From the NCBI RefSeq assembly GCF_000972705.2, contig NZ_LATL02000203.1, positions 1 to 5,871 on the forward strand: a DNA stretch of 5,871 nt, given 5' to 3'. Positions 1 through 5,871 of the stretch are shown one piece after another. Position 1 is the stretch's first letter. Each line of letters begins with the position of its first letter. The stretch comes from Limnoraphis robusta CS-951 (GTDB lineage: Bacteria; Cyanobacteriota; Cyanobacteriia; Cyanobacteriales; Microcoleaceae). The translations under genes were made by a program, and so were the position numbers. The notes below the pieces were generated by a model. That model did not search any database. It was not told where the DNA came from and saw nothing but the letters and a program-made list of their open reading frames with translations.

Positions 1-54
1 CCGGGGTGATGCAGCGCAAAGTCCGATCTCGGCGGAAACCGCTCGAGAAGGAAC

Positions 55-83
55 TTTGCAAGACAGGAACGAAACATTAATAC
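55..83 (+). promoter_or_regulatory. Possible sigma-70-type promoter overlapping the palindrome
   Basis: TTTGCA at 55-60 (4 of 6 matches to the -35 consensus) lies 17 bases before TAATAC at 78-83 (3 of 6 matches to the -10 consensus). The spacing is ideal but both boxes are weak. If real, the -10 would lie in the left part of the palindrome at 78-99, so a bound repressor would block it, and the mRNA leader would be about 160 nt. An alternative -10, TTATAT at 97-102, has no good partner. This is a guess from spacing and is not firm. Confidence 0.2.
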
Positions 84-99
84 GGTTTAAACCGTGTTA
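78..99. promoter_or_regulatory. Near-perfect 22-bp palindrome, candidate operator
   Basis: The core ACGGTTTAAACCGT at 82-95 is a perfect 14-bp palindrome. It extends on both sides as TAA/TTA with one mismatched pair (T81 against G96), so 10 of 11 base pairs are symmetric. This is the form expected of a site for a dimeric regulator. It lies about 150 bp upstream of an efflux operon, and such operons are often controlled by a local TetR-, MarR- or MerR-type repressor. No regulator gene is visible in the window, so the binding partner is unknown. With no loop it is unlikely to act as an RNA hairpin terminator. Confidence 0.4.
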
Positions 100-161
100 T
101 ATCAGTTTTCGATAGCAGTCGATAGGCTGTATCAATGTATGGAGCTGCACATCAGGACATT

Positions 162-187
162 CTCATCTCAAGCTTTGGGAAGATGAG
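162..187 (+). other. Weak inverted repeat in the leader
   Basis: CTCATCT (162-168) and AGATGAG (181-187) are perfectly complementary arms of 7 bp around a 12-nt loop. The sequence after it is T-rich but has no clean T-run, so it is a poor terminator. It could be a small hairpin in the 5' leader of the adaptor mRNA, or chance. Confidence 0.2.
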
Positions 188-239
188 TAGTTTGTTGAAA
201 TTTTATTAAACTTTGTGAAGACAGAACTCGTCTAAACAC

Positions 240-245
240 AGGAAG
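240..245 (+). promoter_or_regulatory. Shine-Dalgarno sequence that favours the TTG start
   Basis: AGGAAG at 240-245 ends 5 bases before the TTG at 251 and 17 bases before the in-frame ATG at 263. The usual spacing is about 5-9 bases, which favours the TTG. The ATG has no good purine-rich sequence at the right distance. Confidence 0.5.
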
Positions 246-250
246 ACCGA

Positions 251-1993
251 TTGGGTAAAACTATGTCAAACGCTCCATTGTCCAAATCTACGGAACAAGA
301 AGAACGTCAATCCCCTGCTGCGTTGAACCCAATGGTGGACGCAGCCTCAGAACTTCAAGTCTCCCCGGCACCGCCCCAACCTCAACCCGTTGAACGGGGT
401 ATCGGATGGTTACAAGTGGGAATTGTCATCTTGATGGCTCTCGGAGCAGGTTTTGTTGGGGGGAAGTGGTGGGAAAATCAGCAAGCGAACAAAGCCCAAG
501 CCCCGACGGAAAACGCCTCAGCCCCCCGAAAAGTTTCCGTGAAACTCGCAACCGTCGAAGCCACCACCTTAGAAGAAAAATCAGAGTTTGTTGGCACTTT
601 AGAAGCCAAACGTTCGGTAGATATTCGCTCGGAAACGGAAGGGCGAATTACGCAGATTTTTGTGGAGTCAGGGGATACCGTCAGACAGGGAGAAGCGATC
701 GCCCGTCTCAAAAGTGAAAATGTCGAAGCCCAATTGCGAAGCGCCCAAGCCAATGTCAGCCGCGCTCAAGCCAGACTGGCGCAACTGAAAGCGGGAAGTC
801 GTCCCGAAGAAATTGCTGCCGCCCAAGCGAGGTTAAATCAAACTCAAGCTCGTTTAGCTGAATTAGAAGCGGGAACTCGAGCCGAAGAAATTGCTCAAGC
901 TCAAGCGAGATTAAACCAAGCTGAAGCCCGTTTAGCAGATGCTCGTTCGGGAAGTCTTGATGATGAAATTGCTCAAGCTCGATCAAGAATTGAAGCCAAT
1001 CAAGCTGATTTAGAACTGGCAAGGGAACGAACGAATCGCTATAATCAGTTGCGAGAACAGGGTGCGGTTTCTCAAGATGAACTCGAAGAATATCGACAAA
1101 ATGAACGGCGATTGAGTGCGATTGTAGAGGAATCTCAAAGACGTTTACAACAACTCCAACAAAGTCAAAGAACTCAAATTGAGCAACTCCAATCTACTGT
1201 TGACATGGAACGTCAAGCGTTGCGACAATTGGAAAATGGAGCGCGTCCCGAAGAAATTGCTCAAGTTGAAGCGGAAGTCGCCGAAGCCCAAAGTGAACTG
1301 AATGAATTATTAAATGGAACTCGTCCCGAAGAAATTGATCAAGCCGAAGCTGAAGTCGCACAAGCGATCGCGCAAGTGAGTGCTTTAGAAGTGCAACTCC
1401 AAGAAACCTCCGTTATCGCTCCGTTTACTGGAATTATTGGTGATGTTTCCGGTAAAGTTGGTGATTTTATTAGTCAAGGTGATGCGATTACAACCTTAAC
1501 CGAAAATCAACGTTTAGATTTACGTTTACCGATTCCAATTGAACGAAAAGCCGATTTAAAAATAGGATTACCTGTACAAATTAGCGATCCCCAAGGGAAA
1601 TTGATGGGGACTGGAGAAGTGAGTTTTATCTCGCCCACTGTTGATCAAAACTCTCAAAGCATTCTGGCAAAAGCAACCTTTAATAATCAGCAAGGACTGT
1701 TCCGAGATAATCAATTTGTGCGTTCGACGGTGATTTGGAATGAACGTTCGGGTACAGTGATGGTACCTGTTAATGTGATTACGTTCCGAGGCGATCAACG
1801 GTTTGTTTTTGTTGCGGAAGGCGATGATGAAGATACATTAACTGCAAAACAAATACAAGTCGAACTGGGTTTAGTTCAAGGTGATAATGCGGAAGTCGTT
1901 TCAGGATTAAAACCCGGACAAAGATTAATTGTTTCCGGGACTCAAAGATTATCAGATGGTGCAGCGATTCAAGTGAGCAAACCGAGCAATTGA
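251..1993 (+). CDS. RND efflux periplasmic adaptor (membrane fusion protein, HlyD/AcrA type)
   Basis: Bridges the RND pump encoded next to it to an outer-membrane channel. Numbering is from the TTG at 251; the ATG at 263 (residue 5) is the alternative start. Residues 1-50 form a polar, Pro/Gln-rich tail, probably cytoplasmic. Residues 53-71 are one hydrophobic segment with no lipobox, so it looks membrane-anchored and not a lipoprotein. Lipoyl-like halves lie at about 118-153 (ESGDTVRQGEAIARL) and 385-418 (APFTGIIGDVSGKVGDFISQGD). Between them is a long Ala/Gln/Glu/Arg-rich coiled-coil hairpin, 155-388. Its tip reads RYNQLREQGAVS (263-274), matching the R-x3-L-x6-S channel-docking pattern of AcrA. 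A beta-barrel (about 419-505) and membrane-proximal domain (about 506-577) follow. At 580 residues it is much longer than AcrA (about 400), mostly through the hairpin and N-terminal tail. It is very likely co-transcribed with the pump gene. Family assignment is firm; substrate is unknown. Confidence 0.93.
   Translation: MGKTMSNAPLSKSTEQEERQSPAALNPMVDAASELQVSPAPPQPQPVERGIGWLQVGIVILMALGAGFVGGKWWENQQANKAQAPTENASAPRKVSVKLATVEATTLEEKSEFVGTLEAKRSVDIRSETEGRITQIFVESGDTVRQGEAIARLKSENVEAQLRSAQANVSRAQARLAQLKAGSRPEEIAAAQARLNQTQARLAELEAGTRAEEIAQAQARLNQAEARLADARSGSLDDEIAQARSRIEANQADLELARERTNRYNQLREQGAVSQDELEEYRQNERRLSAIVEESQRRLQQLQQSQRTQIEQLQSTVDMERQALRQLENGARPEEIAQVEAEVAEAQSELNELLNGTRPEEIDQAEAEVAQAIAQVSALEVQLQETSVIAPFTGIIGDVSGKVGDFISQGDAITTLTENQRLDLRLPIPIERKADLKIGLPVQISDPQGKLMGTGEVSFISPTVDQNSQSILAKATFNNQQGLFRDNQFVRSTVIWNERSGTVMVPVNVITFRGDQRFVFVAEGDDEDTLTAKQIQVELGLVQGDNAEVVSGLKPGQRLIVSGTQRLSDGAAIQVSKPSN
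695..702. repeat. HIP1 octamer GCGATCGC
   Basis: Perfect copy of the highly iterated palindrome of cyanobacterial genomes, inside the adaptor gene. Useful as a sign of the host lineage. Confidence 0.9.
713..1024 (+). repeat. Four tandem 26-residue repeats, descending hairpin arm of the adaptor
   Basis: Residues 155-180, 181-206, 207-232 and 233-258 align without gaps. The shared pattern is a Gly/Ser turn-like start (AGSRPEEI, AGTRAEEI, SGSLDDEI), then AxAQARLNQ-type coiled coil ending in ARLAxL or similar. Units 2 and 3 are the most alike and unit 1 the most diverged. This looks like lengthening of one hairpin arm by internal duplication. Confidence 0.8.
1235..1390 (+). repeat. Two tandem 26-residue repeats, ascending hairpin arm of the adaptor
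   Basis: Residues 329-354 (starting NGARPEEIAQ) and 355-380 (starting NGTRPEEIDQ) align without gaps with each other and with the units of the descending arm. The 16-base string CGTCCCGAAGAAATTG occurs at 800-815, 1244-1259 and 1322-1337, in the same codon phase and at the same point of the unit. Both arms therefore share one repeat ancestor at DNA level. Confidence 0.8.
1364..1371. repeat. HIP1 octamer GCGATCGC
   Basis: Second perfect HIP1 copy, in the last coiled-coil repeat of the adaptor gene. Confidence 0.9.
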
Positions 1994-2125
1994 AGCAAAA
2001 AAATGCTATTGAATTTAGTGAGTAAAATCTCATAATCATTCGGGATGAATACTCAAAATTATCCCCTTTAAACGTCTTTTTCAAAAAAAGATTAACGCTC
2101 ATTTTTTTAATGGATCTCACTGATT
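1994..2125 (+). other. Spacer between adaptor and pump genes
   Basis: An AT-rich spacer of 131-132 bp on the same strand. It has no strong hairpin followed by a T-run, so read-through from the adaptor gene is expected. The only symmetric elements are an AT-only inverted repeat at 2075-2091 and weak 4-5 bp pairings at 2020-2054. It is long for a tight operon, so an internal promoter is possible, but I see no convincing pair of boxes. The pump's ribosome binding site is weak: a lone GGA at 2112-2114, 11 bases before the ATG. Confidence 0.5.
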
Positions 2126-5100
2126 ATGTTCACCCACTTCTTTATCAAAAGACCAGTCTTTGCGTCTGTTTGTTCCCTGATGATTATATTGATTGGATTC
2201 ATCAGTTATAGTCGGCTTCCGGTGCAAGAATTTCCCAGTATTGACCCACCGCTAGTCACGATTCGGACAACATATCCCGGTGCAAACCCAGAAGTTGTAG
2301 AAACAGAAGTAACAGAAATTATCGAAGCCGCAGTCAATGGCGCTCAGGGTATTAATACTTTAACTTCATCTACTCGGGAAGGGGTGAGTACCATCCAAGT
2401 TCAGTTTAATTTAGAACAAGATTTAGAAGTCGCCGCGCAAGACGTGAGAAACCGAGTTTCCCAAGCCATTCGCAGACTTCCAGACGATATTGATCCCCCG
2501 GTTGTTACCAAAGAAAGTAGCGACGATGAAGCGATTATGCGGATTGCGATTTCGGGAGAAAACTTCACAACTTTAGAACTGAGTAACTATGTAGATTTGT
2601 TTATCAAAAATGCACTCGAAACCGTTGATGGAGTTGGGAGCGTTACGATAGGGGGAGAACGTCGTTATGCGATGCGATTGTGGCTAGATTCGCAAAGAAT
2701 GGCGGCTCGAAATGTTACGGCGTTAGATGTTGAACAAGCTTTAAGACGACAAAACGTAGAGATTCCGAGTGGTCGAATTGAAGGAGAAATGACTGAATAT
2801 CCAGTCAGAACACTCGGACGTTTACAACGACCTGAAGAATATGAAGATCTAATTATTAGAAGCAATGCTGATGGCTCCCAAATCCGTTTAAGAGAGATTG
2901 GACGAGCAGAAATCGGCCCTCAAGATGATCGGACAATTGCCCGTTTTCGAGGTTTACCTGCGGTGTCTGTGGGGATTAGTAGACTTTCAGGTTCAAACCT
3001 TCTCGAAGTGGCAAGTGGAATCAAAGCAAAAATGGCAGAACTTGCCAAAAACTTCCCCGAAGGAATGAGTTATACCATTGTGGTTGACTATTCTGAATTT
3101 GTAGAAATTGCCATTGCAGAAGTTTGGCAGAGTTTGTTTATAGCGATTGCTTTAGTTATCCTTGTGATCTTTGTTTTCTTGCGAAACTGGCGAGCGACTT
3201 TGATTCCGACGATTACCATTCCGGTGTCTTTAATTGGGGTGTTGGGGGTGATGTTTGCGCTCGGATTTTCGATTAATACCTTAACCCTATTTGCCCTCAC
3301 TTTGGCTACAGGTTTAGTGGTTGATGACACGATTGTTGTTCTCGAAAATATCGTTCGCTATATTGATGAAAAAGGCATGAAACCCCTGACCGCTGCTTTA
3401 GAGGCGGTGGGAGAAGTCGTTTTTGCGGTGATTGCGACAACGGTTGTGTTAGTAGCAGTGTTTGTTCCGGTGGGATTTTCTGGGGGAACAACAGGAAGAT
3501 TATTTAATGAATTTGCGATTACCTTAGCAGGTTCTGTCGTGGTCTCGACTTTCGTGGCGTTAACGCTTGCCCCTGCGGTTTCGGCGCTCATTCTTAAGCC
3601 GAGTAATACTGAAAAAAAGCGCAATGCTTTAATGAAAATTTTGTCTTTTCCTCTGGATCTGATTGAATGGATACTCAATCTCATTCAAGCGGCTTATGGC
3701 AGTTCTTTAAAGTTAGTCATGCAACTCAAACCGATTGTATTACTCGTTTTTCTAATTTCTTTAGCGGTGACTGCATGGCTGTTTTTACAAATCCCTCAAG
3801 GTTTTTTACCGACTGAAGATCGAGGACGAGTTTTTGTTCGGGTTAGTTCACCGGAAGGTGCGAGCGTAGAATATACAAATAATGTGATTTTACAAGTGGA
3901 AGACATCCTGGCTGATGTTCCTGAAATGCAATCTTATTTTACCTTGTCAGGGTTTGGTCGAGGTGCATCTCAAGCAAACCGAGGTGCTGCTTTTACTCGT
4001 TTAATTCCCTGGTCAGAACGAACAGAACCCGGTCAGTCTCAACAAGAAATTGTTAAACAATTAATTGGCAAATTATCTAAGATTACAGAGGCTTTAGCGT
4101 TTGCTATTAATCCCAGTTCGTTACCCGGAACAGGTAGCGGTCAACCGATTAGATTTGTGATTCAAGGAACCGATTTACAAGAACTGGCTAGAGTGTCTGA
4201 TGAATTTGCAAAACAAGCCCAAGAATTACCCCAAGTGGTGAATGTTGACAGCAATTTACAGATTAGTAAACCGGAGTTAGTTTTAGAAGTGGATCGCGCC
4301 TTAGCCGGAAATTTAGGCGTATCAGTTCAGGATATTTCTCGGACTCTACAGATTATGTTAGGCGGCGAAAATATCACCAATTATAACGAGGGAAATCAGC
4401 GCTATGAAGTCGTGGTTCGGGGTGAAAAAGAATATCGTTCGACTCCCGATGATATTCGGGAATTATATGTGAGAACTCAACAGGGACAAATGATTCCTTT
4501 GAGTAGTTTAGTTACGGTTAAAACGTCTACAACGCCTCCCGAAATTAATCACTTTAACCGCTTTCGTTCCGCAGAAATTGAAGGAAGTCCGGCGGCGGGT
4601 GTGAGTTTAGGGGATGCGATCGCTGCTTTGGAAGACTTAGCGAGGGAAACATTACCGGACGGAATGCGAACCGACTTATCCGGTGAGTCCCGAGAGTTTA
4701 GAGAAGCGGGTGATGCAACATTGCTGATTTTTGGTTTGGCGATGGCGTTTATTTTCCTGACTTTAGCCGCACAATTTGAAAGTTATGTTGATCCGTTAAT
4801 TGTGTTGTTGGCGGTTCCGTTATCGCTTTTGGGTGCTTTTGCTGCGTTATGGATCGCGGGGTTGGAGTTGGATATTTACAGCCGCATTGGGTTAATTATG
4901 TTGATTGGTTTAGCGACCAAAAACTCTATTTTGATTGTGGAGTTTGCCAACCAACTCCGAGAACAAGGATTATCGATTACTGAAGCAGCAATTGAGGCGG
5001 GAACGGTACGATTTAGAGCGATTTTAATGACGGCTTTTTCAACAATTTTTGGTGTACTTCCCCTCGCTTTAGCAACAGGTGCGGGTGCAGCGAGTCGGGT

Positions 5101-5392
5101 TTCTATTGGGTTGTGTGTGTTAGGCGGAATGCTGATTTCAACAATTTTGAGTTTGTATATTATTCCGGTTTTTTATGCGATCGCTCAAAATCTACAACTC
5201 AAATTTTTTGGGAAATCATCGCCTGAAAAAGATTTACATCCAGTCCCAGAAACCAACGGACATTTTCAAGACTGGAATGGGAATGGGAATGGTCATCATA
5301 CCAATGGTCATTATCAGAATGGGAATGGTAAAAATGGTTCATCTCATTCAATCAATGAGCAAGATTCAGAAATCTCTAAAAACAAGAATTAA
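2126..5392 (+). CDS. RND multidrug efflux pump, HAE1 (AcrB-like) inner-membrane subunit
   Basis: Proton-driven exporter of hydrophobic or amphiphilic compounds; works as a trimer with the adaptor encoded upstream. The 1088 residues cover the whole family fold: TM1 at 11-28, porter domain to about 333, TM2-TM6 (335-490), TM7 (about 536-555), second porter domain, TM8-TM12 (about 865-1015). N-terminal FFIKRPVFA and LPVQEFPSIDPP are typical of HAE1. The relay residues align with AcrB: D400 and D401 in TM4 (GLVVDDTIVVLEN), K932 in TM10 (GLATKNSILIVEF), R962 and T969 near TM11, matching D407, D408, K940, R971 and T978. It should therefore be active. HAE1 and not heavy-metal (CusA) class fits these motifs. 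The ATG at 2126 starts exactly at the conserved N-terminus. Odd points: several AcrB pocket phenylalanines are replaced, and residues beyond about 1020 form a low-complexity Asn/Gly/His tail absent from AcrB. Substrate unknown. Confidence 0.96.
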   Translation: MFTHFFIKRPVFASVCSLMIILIGFISYSRLPVQEFPSIDPPLVTIRTTYPGANPEVVETEVTEIIEAAVNGAQGINTLTSSTREGVSTIQVQFNLEQDLEVAAQDVRNRVSQAIRRLPDDIDPPVVTKESSDDEAIMRIAISGENFTTLELSNYVDLFIKNALETVDGVGSVTIGGERRYAMRLWLDSQRMAARNVTALDVEQALRRQNVEIPSGRIEGEMTEYPVRTLGRLQRPEEYEDLIIRSNADGSQIRLREIGRAEIGPQDDRTIARFRGLPAVSVGISRLSGSNLLEVASGIKAKMAELAKNFPEGMSYTIVVDYSEFVEIAIAEVWQSLFIAIALVILVIFVFLRNWRATLIPTITIPVSLIGVLGVMFALGFSINTLTLFALTLATGLVVDDTIVVLENIVRYIDEKGMKPLTAALEAVGEVVFAVIATTVVLVAVFVPVGFSGGTTGRLFNEFAITLAGSVVVSTFVALTLAPAVSALILKPSNTEKKRNALMKILSFPLDLIEWILNLIQAAYGSSLKLVMQLKPIVLLVFLISLAVTAWLFLQIPQGFLPTEDRGRVFVRVSSPEGASVEYTNNVILQVEDILADVPEMQSYFTLSGFGRGASQANRGAAFTRLIPWSERTEPGQSQQEIVKQLIGKLSKITEALAFAINPSSLPGTGSGQPIRFVIQGTDLQELARVSDEFAKQAQELPQVVNVDSNLQISKPELVLEVDRALAGNLGVSVQDISRTLQIMLGGENITNYNEGNQRYEVVVRGEKEYRSTPDDIRELYVRTQQGQMIPLSSLVTVKTSTTPPEINHFNRFRSAEIEGSPAAGVSLGDAIAALEDLARETLPDGMRTDLSGESREFREAGDATLLIFGLAMAFIFLTLAAQFESYVDPLIVLLAVPLSLLGAFAALWIAGLELDIYSRIGLIMLIGLATKNSILIVEFANQLREQGLSITEAAIEAGTVRFRAILMTAFSTIFGVLPLALATGAGAASRVSIGLCVLGGMLISTILSLYIIPVFYAIAQNLQLKFFGKSSPEKDLHPVPETNGHFQDWNGNGNGHHTNGHYQNGNGKNGSSHSINEQDSEISKNKN
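4616..4623. repeat. HIP1 octamer GCGATCGC
   Basis: Third perfect HIP1 copy, within the second porter domain of the pump gene. Confidence 0.9.
5177..5184. repeat. HIP1 octamer GCGATCGC
   Basis: Fourth perfect HIP1 copy, at the end of TM12 of the pump gene. Confidence 0.9.
5255..5347 (+). repeat. Low-complexity Asn/Gly/His tail with GGAATG hexamer repeats
   Basis: Residues 1044-1074 of the pump consist mostly of Asn, Gly and His (NGH, NGNGNGHH, NGHYQNGNGKNG), with His at 1046, 1057, 1058, 1062 and 1074. At DNA level GGAATG is repeated three times perfectly at 5274-5291, and a shorter related stretch follows at 5317-5328. Such arrays can gain or lose units by slippage. A change of whole hexamers keeps the frame, so tail length may vary between strains. 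Confidence 0.75.
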
Positions 5393-5415
5393 ATAATCAA
5401 TCAATTTTGCAGATT

Positions 5416-5464
5416 GAGTTTAGGTTCAAAATGAGGATAAATCCTCTAAACCTAAACTCTTTTT
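5416..5464 (+). terminator. Intrinsic terminator after the pump gene
   Basis: GAGTTTAGGTT (5416-5426) pairs perfectly with AACCTAAACTC (5449-5459), an 11-bp stem, directly followed by five T residues (5460-5464) and a T-rich stretch. A second perfect small hairpin, GAGGA (5433-5437) with TCCTC (5442-5446), is nested inside. It begins 23 bases after the pump stop codon, so it ends the efflux transcript. In the opposite direction the stem is not followed by a T-run, so it is a weaker candidate for ending the convergent methyltransferase gene. Confidence 0.88.
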
Positions 5465-5499
5465 CTTGTTCTGTTTTAACTGTTTTATTCCGATTAGAC

Positions 5500-5871
5500 T
5501 TAGACTCCTGTACGCTTTGCTGTTAGGTAAAAATTCGTTCTTAAAGATAGAGGTAAGTGATCGGGATTAAAAACTTTTAAAGCTGCTAATCCCAACCCTC
5601 CTAGATAAGTCTTGACCTTGACTTTGAAAAAATCGGTGACAGTCGGAACATCATAAAATTGTATTGAATTAAATCCATTTTTCTTTAATCTTTTAATCAT
5701 TCCCCAGTAAGTATGTAAAGAACAATGATCGACTTGCCATTTGGTGAAACTTCGCCATCGAATCGTTTCAAATACACTATTGGTTAGTTTGTTTGGGGTT
5801 TGAATAATATACAAGCCTTCGGGTTTTAAAACGCGATGAACTTCTTGTAAATGTAAATCCGAGTTGGGGAT
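5500..5871 (-). CDS. Class I SAM-dependent methyltransferase, C-terminal part (runs off the right edge)
   Basis: Only the last 123 residues are in the window; the frame stays open to base 5871, so the true start lies beyond it. The TTG at 5812-5814 is most likely an internal Leu codon, because family-like sequence continues upstream of it. Visible are HLQEVHRVLKPEGLYIIQTPN, the helix-strand region following the SAM-binding core in Methyltransf_11/23-type enzymes (usual form EVxRVLKPGG...TPN), and then DHCSLHTYWGMIKRLKKNGF, the usual late-domain pattern (DHxxxxT...L...GF). The SAM-binding glycine motif itself would lie outside. The substrate cannot be told: such domains act on lipids, quinones, sugars or small molecules. 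The gene is convergent with the efflux operon and separated by 107 bp, so no functional link is implied. It looks intact as far as seen. Confidence 0.8.
   Translation of the reverse strand: MPNSDLHLQEVHRVLKPEGLYIIQTPNKLTNSVFETIRWRSFTKWQVDHCSLHTYWGMIKRLKKNGFNSIQFYDVPTVTDFFKVKVKTYLGGLGLAALKVFNPDHLPLSLRTNFYLTAKRTGV

Larger units (their letters stand above)
1..250. other. Upstream intergenic / leader region
   Basis: I see no convincing gene here. On the + strand one frame is open from position 2 to a TAG at 113-115 (37 codons) and another from 3 to a TAA at 78-80. On the - strand a frame starting with ATG at 77 is open to the left edge (about 25 codons). Any of these could be the end or start of a neighbouring gene, but none shows a recognisable motif. 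The first 60 bases are visibly richer in G and C than the following 190. The stretch contains a palindrome at 78-99, a 7-bp inverted repeat at 162-187 and the ribosome binding site of the adaptor gene. It probably holds that gene's promoter, but I cannot place one firmly. Confidence 0.5.

Noticed and set aside
109..125. Direct repeat TCGATAG with a 10-base period
   Set aside because: Only two short copies; helical spacing is suggestive but chance is enough to explain it.
756..1022. 88-codon open frame on the - strand, Leu-rich translation
   Set aside because: It is the antisense of the adaptor's repeated coiled coil. The Gln/Ala/Glu-rich codons read backwards give a Leu-rich pseudo-repeat; no start signal or known motif.
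2075..2091. Inverted repeat TCTTTTT / AAAAAGA in the spacer, possible terminator
   Set aside because: The stem is almost entirely A-T with a 3-base loop and no following T-run; too weak to end transcription.
1779..2120. 113-codon open frame on the - strand across the adaptor end and spacer
   Set aside because: Mostly antisense to a well-supported gene, with no ribosome binding site or recognisable domain.
5175..5396. 73-codon + strand frame rich in Met and Gly at the end of the pump gene
   Set aside because: It overlaps the pump in another frame; its Met/Gly pattern is simply the GGAATG repeats read out of phase.
5471..5487. Direct repeat CTGTTTTA twice between the convergent genes
   Set aside because: Two short AT-rich copies in an AT-rich intergenic stretch, with no further copies or structure.
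5500..5814. Treating the methyltransferase as a complete 104-residue gene starting at TTG 5812-5814
   Set aside because: The frame continues to the window edge and the added 19 residues (HLQEVHRVLKPEG region) match the family, so the gene is partial and that TTG is internal.
1..5871. CRISPR arrays, tRNA or rRNA genes, insertion sequences
   Set aside because: I saw no regularly spaced repeats, cloverleaf-like sequence, transposase or terminal inverted repeats anywhere in the window.

Overview
The window looks like chromosomal DNA from a cyanobacterium. Four perfect copies of the cyanobacterial HIP1 octamer GCGATCGC occur in 5.9 kb, where chance would give about 0.1, and the base composition is moderately AT-rich. 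A filamentous Oscillatoriales-type host would fit, but that is an impression and not something the sequence proves.

Layout. Positions 1-250 are a non-coding leader, or hold at most the end of something upstream. They carry a near-perfect 22-bp palindrome (78-99) that could be an operator, and a Shine-Dalgarno sequence (240-245). Positions 251-1993 (+) encode a 580-residue periplasmic adaptor (membrane fusion protein, HlyD/AcrA type) with an N-terminal membrane anchor and an unusually long, repeat-built coiled-coil hairpin. A 131-bp spacer (1994-2125) follows. Positions 2126-5392 (+) encode a 1088-residue RND inner-membrane pump of the HAE1 (AcrB-like) class. It keeps the complete proton-relay residue set and has an odd Asn/Gly/His-rich C-terminal tail. 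A clear intrinsic terminator (5416-5464) closes this unit. Positions 5500-5871 (-) hold the C-terminal part of a convergent gene for a class I SAM-dependent methyltransferase, which runs off the right edge.

How the genes work together. The pump and adaptor form two thirds of a tripartite efflux system. The pump takes substrate from the periplasm or outer leaflet using the proton gradient, and the adaptor bridges it to an outer-membrane channel. No TolC-type gene is present, so the channel must be encoded elsewhere. The adaptor's hairpin tip keeps the R-x3-L-x6-S channel-docking pattern. The methyltransferase is on the opposite strand and need not be related.

Overall this is a recognisable efflux operon and not a new system. 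The parts most worth a second look are the 26-residue repeats that lengthen the adaptor hairpin, the pump's low-complexity tail, a drug-pocket composition unlike AcrB, and the upstream palindrome.
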